Below, in pieces: positions 24,868 through 31,312 of a DNA stretch of 64,000 nucleotides. Below the pieces are notes generated by a model. The model ran no database searches. It was not told where the DNA came from and saw only the letters and a program-made list of their open reading frames with translations. The position numbers and the translations under genes are program-made. The stretch is from Streptomyces althioticus (GTDB lineage Bacteria; Actinomycetota; Actinomycetes; Streptomycetales; Streptomycetaceae). How positions within the stretch are numbered: the first letter of the stretch is position 1; every line of letters begins with the position of its first letter. Location of the stretch: assembly GCA_014649355.1 (NCBI GenBank), contig BMSW01000003.1, positions 523,059-587,058 of the forward strand, in the 5' to 3' direction.

Positions 24868-25905
24868 GTGACCGCCAGTCTGGAGCAGCTGCGCCGCTGC
24901 CATTTCGCCGTCGACCTGGGCGCGGCCCGTACCCGGGTGTACGTCAAGGGCGCCGGCCTCGTCGTCGACCAGCCGTCCGTCGCCGCCGTGAACACCCGTA
25001 CCGGAGCGCTGATCGCCGTCGGCGAGTTCGCGGAGAAGATGACCGGGCGCACCCCCGACTACATCCGCGTCGTCCGGCCGGTGACCGGCGGCACCGTCGT
25101 CGACATCGAGATGGCGCAGCGGATGCTGCGTCAGCTCATCGGCGACCGCACCCGCCGCGCCCTGCGCCGCAGGCCCCGGCTGCGGGCGGCCGCCTGCACC
25201 CCGCACGACGCCGACCCGCTGGCCCAGCGCGCCGCGATCGAGACGCTGGTCGGTCTGGGCGCCCGCCGGGTGGAGCTGGTGGACACGCTGATCGCGGCGG
25301 CCGTCGGCTGCGGGCTGCCGGTGGAGCGGCCCGAGGCCACCATGATCATGGTGTGCGGCGCGGCGGCCACGCAGGTCGCCGTGCTGTCGCTCGGCTCGAT
25401 CGTGCGGGCCGAGCGCATCCCGGTGGGCGGCGAGGCGGTGGACGCGGCGATCGTGCAGCACCTGCGCCACCAGCACGAGCTGATGCTGCCGAGCCAGTCC
25501 GTACGGCCTCTGCAGCTCGCGCTGGAGGGGAACGGGCTGACCCCGCAGGGTCCCGAGGTCACGGAGATCCACGGCCGGGACGTCGCCACCGGGCTCGCCC
25601 GGTCGGTCAAGGTGGACACGGCGGCGGTGCGGCGGGCCATCCAGACGCCGCTCACCGCGGTCCTCGACGGCATCGGCAAGGTGCTGCGGGACTGCCCGCC
25701 CGATCTGGTCGCCGACCTGGCCGACCGCGGCATCATGATGGTCGGCGGCAGCGCCCTGCTGCCGGGCCTGGACCAGATGCTGCGTCAGGCGACCGGGATG
25801 CCGGTGCACATCGCGGAGCAGCCGGAGCTGTGTGCCGTGGAGGGGCTCGGCGCCATGCTGGAGGGCCGTATCGCCCCGATGGTGCTGGACCCGCTGAGCG
25901 CCTGA
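24868..25905 (+). CDS. mbl: MreB-like protein Mbl (actin-fold)
   Basis: This 345-aa protein starts at GTG 24868, with GGGAGG 7 bp upstream. It carries the actin-family phosphate 1 motif FAVDLGAARTRVYVKG and then VDQPSVAAVNTRTGALIAVG, PVTGGTVVDIEMAQRML, a phosphate 2-like segment IMVCGAAATQVAVLSLG, and the adenosine motif GIMMVGGSALLPGLDQML. Canonical MreB phosphate 1 reads DLGTANT; here it is DLGAART, so nucleotide binding may be modified. The sequence and the surrounding gene order agree with Streptomyces Mbl (recalled as SCO2451), which works with MreB in spore-wall synthesis. The gene is monocistronic, with hairpins on both sides. Confidence 0.85.
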   Translation: MTASLEQLRRCHFAVDLGAARTRVYVKGAGLVVDQPSVAAVNTRTGALIAVGEFAEKMTGRTPDYIRVVRPVTGGTVVDIEMAQRMLRQLIGDRTRRALRRRPRLRAAACTPHDADPLAQRAAIETLVGLGARRVELVDTLIAAAVGCGLPVERPEATMIMVCGAAATQVAVLSLGSIVRAERIPVGGEAVDAAIVQHLRHQHELMLPSQSVRPLQLALEGNGLTPQGPEVTEIHGRDVATGLARSVKVDTAAVRRAIQTPLTAVLDGIGKVLRDCPPDLVADLADRGIMMVGGSALLPGLDQMLRQATGMPVHIAEQPELCAVEGLGAMLEGRIAPMVLDPLSA

Positions 25906-25940
25906 GACACGCCCGGTCCGCCGCCGGTCCCTCCCCCGGT

Positions 25941-25962
25941 CCGCCCGCATCCGTGCGGGCGG
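25941..25962 (+). terminator. terminator after mbl-like gene
   Basis: CCGCCCGCA, loop TCCG, TGCGGGCGG form a perfect 9-bp stem 35 bp after the mbl-like stop. Confidence 0.65.
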
Positions 25963-26137
25963 GCCGTCGTGCGTTACCGGCCGTTTCACGTGGCCCGGTG
26001 TGTACCGCCGCTCAGGGTGGGCAGGCGCATCCGCAGCGCAGCAGTACGGTGCGCAGCCTCTCGCGCGGGTGCCGGCGGCGGCCGGGGCCGCCGGGACGGC
26101 CCGGCCGGCCACCCACGAGCACCGACAGGGCGGTGAC

Positions 26138-26809
26138 ATGACTTCCGCGGCTTCGTTCCCCCCGGGACGGCAGGACACCTTGGTCATCGGCGGCCGCATG
26201 GACGCGGACCGGGCGCTGCTCACCCCACGCGGGGAGCTGGTCCGCGGCTGTGCCCAGACGCTGGCCGCGAAGCTGGCGGAGCTGCCGGCCGGCACCGCGC
26301 GGGTGGACCTGGACATGAGCGGTGTGCACTTCATGGACACCGCGGGCCTGGAGTTCCTGGAGGTGCTGCGCGACCACGCCCGCCGGCGGTCCATGCCGGT
26401 CACCACGTGCCGCTGGAGCGGCCAGCCGCGCCGCATCCTGGAGCTGGCCGGGCTGGACACCACGGACCCGCTGCGCTCGCCGGCGCCGCGCCCCTCGCCC
26501 GCCGGTTCCGCGGTGGCGCTGGAGCGCGAGGAGCGGCTGCACCTGCTCCAGGAGGAGGTGGAGCAGCTGCGGCAGGCCATCGCGTCCCGTCCGGTCATCG
26601 ACCAGGCGCGCGGCATCCTGATGGCGACGTACGGCTGCACCTCGGACGAGGCGTGGCACATCCTGCGGGAGGCGTCGCAGCTGTCCAACACCAAGCTGCG
26701 CACCGTGGCGGAGTCGCTGACGGCCTGCGCGGAGGCGGAGGGCACTCCCCCGCCGCCGGAGGTGCGCACGGCGCTGGCCCGTGCCCTCGCCCGCCGCGCC
26801 GCGCGGTGA
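26138..26809 (+). CDS. STAS-ANTAR fusion regulator
   Basis: This 223-aa protein starts at ATG 26138. Its N-terminal part is a STAS (anti-sigma-antagonist-like) domain: LLTPRGELVRGCAQTLAAKL, then VDLDMSGVHFMDTAGLEFLE, which includes the loop that holds the phosphorylatable Ser in SpoIIAA; here the residue is Asp-Thr. A coiled segment (EEVEQLRQAIASRPVIDQAR) leads into an ANTAR domain: GILMATYGCTSDEAWHILRE and SNTKLRTVAESLTACAEAE. ANTAR domains bind paired RNA hairpins and cause antitermination; STAS domains usually bind anti-sigma kinases. The fusion suggests stress-linked partner switching feeding an RNA-binding output. Target RNAs are not apparent here. Confidence 0.8.
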   Translation: MTSAASFPPGRQDTLVIGGRMDADRALLTPRGELVRGCAQTLAAKLAELPAGTARVDLDMSGVHFMDTAGLEFLEVLRDHARRRSMPVTTCRWSGQPRRILELAGLDTTDPLRSPAPRPSPAGSAVALEREERLHLLQEEVEQLRQAIASRPVIDQARGILMATYGCTSDEAWHILREASQLSNTKLRTVAESLTACAEAEGTPPPPEVRTALARALARRAAR

Positions 26810-26875
26810 CATCGCCGCGGCGGGGGTACTCGTAGTCGCCGGAACCGACGGGTCCCGCTACAGGGAGGCGGCACG

Positions 26876-27046
26876 ATGAGCGAGCACACTCCGTCCCAGG
26901 CCGAGGGCGACCGGGACGACAGCGAATGGACCACCCCCGACGTGGTGCACACCACACCGTCACAGGCGGAAGGGGAACGAGACCCGTCGGACGCGCCGTC
27001 GGCGTCCGACGACAACGCCGTACGGGGGACGCACGGAGGGGGCTGA
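26876..27046 (+). CDS. small acidic protein with internal repeat
   Basis: This 56-aa protein is well supported by a GGGAGG ribosome site 8 bp before ATG 26876 and by strong codon bias. It is hydrophilic and acidic and contains a near-duplicated unit: TPSQAEGDRDDSE at residues 5-17 and TPSQAEGERDPSD at residues 27-39. A GGGTAC at 26824-26829 resembles a SigB-type -10 element, but I cannot place a convincing -35. Function is unknown. It is probably intrinsically disordered. Confidence 0.6.
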   Translation: MSEHTPSQAEGDRDDSEWTTPDVVHTTPSQAEGERDPSDAPSASDDNAVRGTHGGG

Positions 27047-27080
27047 CCCCGGCTCCGGGGCGACGGTTCCGGTGAACCGT
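27047..27080. terminator. convergent terminator hairpins
   Basis: CCCCG/CGGGG (27047-27060) is followed by ACGGTTC, loop CGGT, GAACCGT (27063-27080, perfect 7-bp stem). The pair lies between the 56-aa gene and the CAU tRNA read from the other strand, so it can serve both. Confidence 0.55.
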
Positions 27081-27084
27081 GACG

Positions 27085-27161
27085 TGGTGGGGCGGGTGGG
27101 ACTCGAACCCACGGCCGACGGATTATGAGTCCGCTGCTCTAACCGGCTGAGCTACCGCCCC
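27085..27161 (-). tRNA. tRNA with CAU anticodon (elongator Met or Ile2)
   Basis: The minus strand folds as a full cloverleaf: acceptor GGGGCGG/CCGCCCC, D-arm with AGCTCAGCCGGTTAGAGC, anticodon loop CTCATAA, T-loop GTTCGAGTC, and an encoded CCA (27087-27085). The anticodon is CAU. The 1-72 pair is G-C and the anticodon stem lacks three G-C pairs in a row, so it is not the initiator. Whether it is elongator Met or lysidine-modified Ile2 cannot be settled by inspection. Confidence 0.93.
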
Positions 27162-27303
27162 ATAGCGGCGTGTCGCGTACATGTGTGCGCGCCGTCTGCC
27201 GCAGCATAGCCGCTCATACGATCTCCTGCTTCGGATGGTCGGCTGCGTACGGCCCTGTTGACCATGAAGACAGCGCCGCGCCGCGCGCGGTTCCACCGGA
27301 CAT

Positions 27304-27326
27304 GAAAAAGGACCCCTACGGGGTCC
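27304..27326 (-). terminator. intrinsic terminator of the tRNA-Asn pair
   Basis: Read on the minus strand: GGACCCC, loop GTA, GGGGTCC, then five T residues. It is a classic rho-independent terminator 13 bp past the end of the first tRNA-Asn gene. Confidence 0.9.
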
Positions 27327-27338
27327 TCGTTCAGCATG

Positions 27339-27411
27339 CTCCCCCGACTGGACTCGAACCAGTAACCTGCCGGTTAACAGCCGGCTGCTCTGCCAATTGA
27401 GCTACGGAGGA
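27339..27411 (-). tRNA. tRNA-Asn (GUU), distal copy
   Basis: This is a 73-nt cloverleaf on the minus strand with acceptor TCCTCCG/CGGGGGA, anticodon loop CTGTTAA (anticodon GUU), T-loop TTCGAGT and discriminator G. CCA is not encoded. It is base-for-base identical to the copy at 27417-27489, with only 5 bp between them, so both are cut from one transcript. Confidence 0.96.
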
Positions 27412-27416
27412 CCGAG

Positions 27417-27489
27417 CTCCCCCGACTGGACTCGAACCAGTAACCTGCCGGTTAACAGCCGGCTGCTCTGCCAATTGAGCTACGGAGGA
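27417..27489 (-). tRNA. tRNA-Asn (GUU), proximal copy
   Basis: This is an identical 73-nt copy of the neighbouring tRNA-Asn, transcribed first. Anticodon GUU; CCA is not encoded. The promoter should lie in 27490-27580, which has an AT-richer patch around 27555-27565 but no clear -10/-35 pair. Confidence 0.96.
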
Positions 27490-27659
27490 ATGCCTCGTTC
27501 TGCATCGAACGCACCCGCCTGGGTATTCGCCAGAGGGCGCGCGCTCGCTGCGACACATACATTAGCGCAAGCAGGGGGGTGCTCCGCCAATCGGTACTCC
27601 CCGGCCCGTCGCCGCGCCGGAGACCCACGCAGACTGGAACAACGGGAAGGGTGGCCGCC

Positions 27660-27965
27660 ATGCGATACCGGCTCACGTTCGTCGCCGGAGCCGTCCTGGG
27701 CTACGTGCTGGGCACGAAAGCCGGGCGGGAGCGCTACGAGCAGATGAAGAGGTCCGCGCTCCAGCTGGCGCAGAACCCCGCGGTGCGCAACACCGCGGAG
27801 TCCGCGGCACAGCAGAGCCGTGAGTTCGCCGACAAGGCGTACCACGTGATGAGCGACAAGGTCGGCGACCGTATGCCCGACTCGGTCGCGCAGCGGGTCC
27901 ACGCCCTGCGGGAGCGCACCGCCCACGGGCCGGCCGAGGACGACTGGGGCACGAGCAACACCTGA
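27660..27965 (+). CDS. YtxH-like small membrane-associated protein
   Basis: This 101-aa protein starts at ATG 27660, after GGGAAGGG. One N-terminal helix (LTFVAGAVLGYVLGTKAGRE) carries the GYVLGTKAGRERYEQM motif common to YtxH/gas-vesicle-like helical proteins. An amphipathic, Ala/Gln-rich region follows and is likely coiled coil (SAAQQSREFADKAYHVMSD). It is upstream of an FGGY kinase gene and ends just before a strong hairpin. Role unknown, possibly stress or envelope related. Confidence 0.65.
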   Translation: MRYRLTFVAGAVLGYVLGTKAGRERYEQMKRSALQLAQNPAVRNTAESAAQQSREFADKAYHVMSDKVGDRMPDSVAQRVHALRERTAHGPAEDDWGTSNT

Positions 27966-27980
27966 CGGACACCGCACCCC

Positions 27981-28010
27981 TCCCCATACGGCAAAATCGC
28001 CGTATGGGGA
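27981..28010 (+). promoter_or_regulatory. perfect 12-bp hairpin spanning a start codon
   Basis: TCCCCATACGGC (27981-27992), loop AAAATC, GCCGTATGGGGA (27999-28010) pair without mismatch. The ATG of the FGGY kinase (28004) is inside the 3' arm. No Shine-Dalgarno sequence precedes the ATG. CAAAAT (27992-27997) is placed like a -10 box for a transcript starting at the A of ATG, so the dyad could be an operator over a leaderless promoter, a start-occluding hairpin, or a terminator of the YtxH-like gene. Confidence 0.6.
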
Positions 28011-29455
28011 TAGTCGCCGGGCTGGACAGTGCGCCCGATTTCACTCGCATCGTCGTCTGTGACACGGACACCGGGGCCGTGGTCAGGCAGGGGTACGCCC
28101 CGCACCCGGTGCAGGGCTCCGACACCGGCCGCTCCTCGGACGTCGACCCGCAGGCCTGGCTGCTGTCCCTGGGCGAGGCCGCGAGCGGCGGACTGCTGGA
28201 GGGCGTGCAGGCGATCGGGGTGTCCGCGCAGGCGGGCGCGCTGGTCCCGCTGGACGCGCAGGGCGGCACGGTCCGCCCGGCGATGACGGGGGGCGACAAG
28301 CGCGCGCAGGTCGCGGCGGCCGATCTGGTCGACGCGCTCGGCGGGCGCGAGGCGTGGGCGCAGGCCGTGGGCTGTGTGCCGGGCGCCGCGCAGCCGGTGA
28401 CGAAGCTGCGCTGGATGGCCCGTACCGAGCCGGAGAACGCGGCCCGCACCGCGGTGCTGCTCCAGGCGCACGACTGGCTGGTGTGGCAGCTGCTGGGCCG
28501 GCCGGTGCGCCGGACGACCGACCGGGGCGGCGCCTCGGGCACCGGCTACTGGGCCGCGGCGACCGGCGGGTACCGGCCCGACCTGGTGGAGCTGGCGCTC
28601 GGGCACCAGGCGATGCTCCCCGAGGTGATCGGCCCGGCCGACGCGGCCGGCACCACCCCTGAGGGACTGATGATCTCCGCCGGCACGGCGGACACCATGG
28701 CGGCGGCGTTCGGGCTCGGCATCGGGCTGGGCGACGCGGTGGTGTCGCTGGGCGCGTCCGGCTCGGTGATGGCCGTGCACCCGGAGCCGCTCGTCGACCG
28801 GGGCGGTGCGATCACGTCGCTGGCCGACGCGACCGGTATGCATCTGCCCGTCGTCACCACGCTGAACGCGGTGCGGGCGCTGCGCGGCACCGCGGAACTG
28901 CTGGGGCTGCCGGACCTGGAGAGCCTGTCCGACCTGGCGATGAAGTCGACGCCGGGTGCGCACGGGCTGGTGCTGCTGCCGTACCTGGAGGGCGAGCGCA
29001 CCCCGAACCTGCCGCACACCGCCGGGACCCTCGCGGGGCTGCGGCGGGAGTCGATGAAGCCGGAGCACCTGGCGCGGGCGGCGTTCGAGGGGATGCTGTG
29101 CGGGCTCGCGGACGCCCTGGACGTGCTGCGCGGGCGGGGCGTGGAGGTGCGCCGGGTGTTCCTGCTCGGTCCGGCGGCCGAACTGCCCGCCGTGCAGGCG
29201 GCGGCGCCCGCCCTGTTCGGGGCGCAGGTGGTCGTGCCGCAGCCCGCGGACTACGCGGCGACGGGTGCGGCCCGGCAGGCGGCCTGGGCGCTCGGCGTCT
29301 CGCAGGGCGCCCTCGATCCGCGGACCCCGCCGGTGTGGCCGGGTCCGGTGGCGCAGGTGCTGGACCCGGGCGAGGAGCTCGCGGTGGGTCAGGCCGTGCG
29401 TCAGCAGTACGTGGCGGTCCGCGAGCAGACGCATCCGGGGGCGTTCCAGCAGTAG
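28004..29455 (+). CDS. FGGY family carbohydrate kinase (xylulokinase-like)
   Basis: The 483-aa length is typical of xylulokinases. The fold is supported by QAIGVSAQAGALVPLDAQGG, AMTGGDKRAQVAAADLVDAL (Asp of the sugar site), AAFGLGIGLGDAVVSLGASG (phosphate 2) and LPYLEGERTPNLPHTAGTLA, the signature before the adenosine motif. The N-terminal phosphate 1 motif is degenerate: GLDSAPDFTRIVV, where active enzymes have D-x-(G/S)-T-x-(S/T)-x-K. It should phosphorylate a ketose or polyol with ATP if still active; the substrate is unknown. The ATG lies within a perfect hairpin and may be leaderless. Confidence 0.8.
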   Translation: MGIVAGLDSAPDFTRIVVCDTDTGAVVRQGYAPHPVQGSDTGRSSDVDPQAWLLSLGEAASGGLLEGVQAIGVSAQAGALVPLDAQGGTVRPAMTGGDKRAQVAAADLVDALGGREAWAQAVGCVPGAAQPVTKLRWMARTEPENAARTAVLLQAHDWLVWQLLGRPVRRTTDRGGASGTGYWAAATGGYRPDLVELALGHQAMLPEVIGPADAAGTTPEGLMISAGTADTMAAAFGLGIGLGDAVVSLGASGSVMAVHPEPLVDRGGAITSLADATGMHLPVVTTLNAVRALRGTAELLGLPDLESLSDLAMKSTPGAHGLVLLPYLEGERTPNLPHTAGTLAGLRRESMKPEHLARAAFEGMLCGLADALDVLRGRGVEVRRVFLLGPAAELPAVQAAAPALFGAQVVVPQPADYAATGAARQAAWALGVSQGALDPRTPPVWPGPVAQVLDPGEELAVGQAVRQQYVAVREQTHPGAFQQ

Positions 29456-29578
29456 GAGGGGGCGCGCGGCGACGGCGCGCCGGGGCCCGTAAATGGGTTG
29501 AGGTAACGCCGGTGGAGTGTTCGACGATAGGGGCCACGGGCAACCAATGGCCCCGCCGACCACTCCGAGAGATGCAGC

Positions 29579-31312
29579 GTGCTCATACGACTTCTACGTG
29601 ACCGTCTACGGCCCTACAAGAGACCCCTCGCCCTCCTGGTGGTGCTGCAGTTCCTCCAGACCTGCGCCACTCTCTACCTGCCCACGCTGAACGCGGACAT
29701 CATCGACAACGGCGTCGTCCAGGGTGACACCGGTTACATCCTGGGCTACGGCGGTCTGATGATCAGCATTTCGCTGGCACAGGTCGTCTGCAACGTCGGC
29801 GCCGTGTACTACGGGGCCCGGACCGCCGCGGCCCTGGGGCGGGACCTGCGCGCCGCGGTGTTTGACCGGGTGCAGTCCTTCTCCGCCCGTGAGGTCGGTC
29901 ACTTCGGTGCGCCGTCGCTGATCACGCGGACGACGAACGACGTCCAGCAGATCCAGATGCTCACCCTGATGACGTTCACCCTCATGGTGTCGGCGCCGAT
30001 CATGTGCGTGGGCGGCGTGGTGCTGGCGCTCGGTCTGGACGTGCCGCTGTCCGGGGTGCTGGTCGCGGTGGTGCCCGTGCTGGGCGTCTGCGTGACGCTG
30101 ATCGTGCGCCGGCTGCGGCCGCTGTTCCGCACCATGCAGGAGCGGCTGGACACGGTGAACCGGGTGCTGCGCGAGCAGATCACCGGCAACCGGGTCATCC
30201 GCGCGTTCGTACGGGACACGTACGAGCAGAAGCGGTTCCACGGGTCCAACACCGAGCTGACCGATGTGGCGCTGCGCACCGGCAATCTGCTCGCGCTGAT
30301 GTTCCCGGTGGTCATGACGGTGGTGAACCTGTCGTCGATCGCGGTGGTGTGGTTCGGCGCGCACCGCATCGACAGCGGCGGGATGCAGATCGGCGACCTG
30401 ACGGCGTTCCTCGCCTATCTGATGCAGATCGTCATGTCCGTGATGATGGCCACGTTCATGTTCATGATGGTGCCGCGCGCCGAGGTGTGCGCCGAGCGCG
30501 TCCAGGAGGTGCTGGACACCTCCTCGAGCGTGGTGCCGCCCCCCGCGCCCGTCACCGAGCTGCGCCGGCACGGACACCTGGAGATCCGGGGCGCGGGCTT
30601 CCGCTACCCGGGCGCCGAGGAGCCGGTGCTGCGGGCCGTCGACCTGGTGGCACGGCCCGGCGAGGTCACCGCCGTCATCGGCTCCACCGGCAGCGGCAAG
30701 TCCACGCTGCTCGGACTGGTGCCGCGGCTGTTCGACGCGACCGACGGCGAGGTGCTGGTCGACGGGGTGCCGGTGGCGGACCTCGATCCGGCGCTGCTCG
30801 CCCGGACCGTCGGGCTCGTGCCGCAGAAGCCGTACCTGTTCGCGGGCACGGTGGCGACCAATCTGCGCTACGGCAACCCGGACGCCACGGACGAGGAGCT
30901 GTGGCACGCGCTGGAGGTGGCACAGGGCAAGGACTTCGTGGAGCGGCTGGAGGGCGGGCTCGACGCCCCGATCGCGCAGGGCGGGACGAACGTCTCCGGC
31001 GGTCAGCGCCAGCGCCTGGCCATCGCCCGGACGCTGGTGCAGCGCCCGGAGATCTACCTCTTCGACGACTCCTTCTCCGCGCTCGACTACGCCACCGACG
31101 CGGCCCTGCGCGCGGCGCTCGCGCGGGAGACGGCCGAGGCGACGGTGGTGATCGTCGCACAGCGGGTGGCGACCATCCGGGACGCCGACCGGATCGTGGT
31201 GCTCGACGAGGGCCGGGTGGTCGGCACCGGCCGGCACCACGAACTGATGGCGGACAACGAGACCTACCGGGAGATCGTGCTCTCCCAGCTCACGGAAGCG
31301 GAGGCGGCCTGA
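29579..31312 (+). CDS. ABC exporter, fused permease-ATPase, first subunit
   Basis: This 577-aa half-transporter has a six-helix type-1 exporter domain (residues 1 to about 310, opening MLIRLLRDRLRPYKRPLALL) and a nucleotide-binding domain. The NBD has Walker A GSTGSGKSTLLG, Q-loop VPQKPYLFAGTV, signature NVSGGQRQRLAIAR and Walker B IYLFDDSFSALD. The residue after the Walker B Asp is Asp rather than catalytic Glu (FDDS), so this ATP site is probably degenerate, as in many heterodimeric exporters. Start GTG 29579 has only a weak ribosome site. The stop overlaps the next start (TGATG). The substrate may be a drug, lipid or peptide. Confidence 0.88.
   Translation: MLIRLLRDRLRPYKRPLALLVVLQFLQTCATLYLPTLNADIIDNGVVQGDTGYILGYGGLMISISLAQVVCNVGAVYYGARTAAALGRDLRAAVFDRVQSFSAREVGHFGAPSLITRTTNDVQQIQMLTLMTFTLMVSAPIMCVGGVVLALGLDVPLSGVLVAVVPVLGVCVTLIVRRLRPLFRTMQERLDTVNRVLREQITGNRVIRAFVRDTYEQKRFHGSNTELTDVALRTGNLLALMFPVVMTVVNLSSIAVVWFGAHRIDSGGMQIGDLTAFLAYLMQIVMSVMMATFMFMMVPRAEVCAERVQEVLDTSSSVVPPPAPVTELRRHGHLEIRGAGFRYPGAEEPVLRAVDLVARPGEVTAVIGSTGSGKSTLLGLVPRLFDATDGEVLVDGVPVADLDPALLARTVGLVPQKPYLFAGTVATNLRYGNPDATDEELWHALEVAQGKDFVERLEGGLDAPIAQGGTNVSGGQRQRLAIARTLVQRPEIYLFDDSFSALDYATDAALRAALARETAEATVVIVAQRVATIRDADRIVVLDEGRVVGTGRHHELMADNETYREIVLSQLTEAEAA

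Noticed and set aside
27331..27558. Open frame with repeated VAQLAEQPAVNRQVTGSSPV-like peptide
   Set aside because: It is the translation of the two tRNA-Asn genes; such peptides are common false annotations over tRNAs.
30004..31311. N-terminal extension of the second ABC subunit running through the first subunit
   Set aside because: The extension is out of frame with the first exporter gene and low complexity; ATG 31312 gives a normal exporter length.
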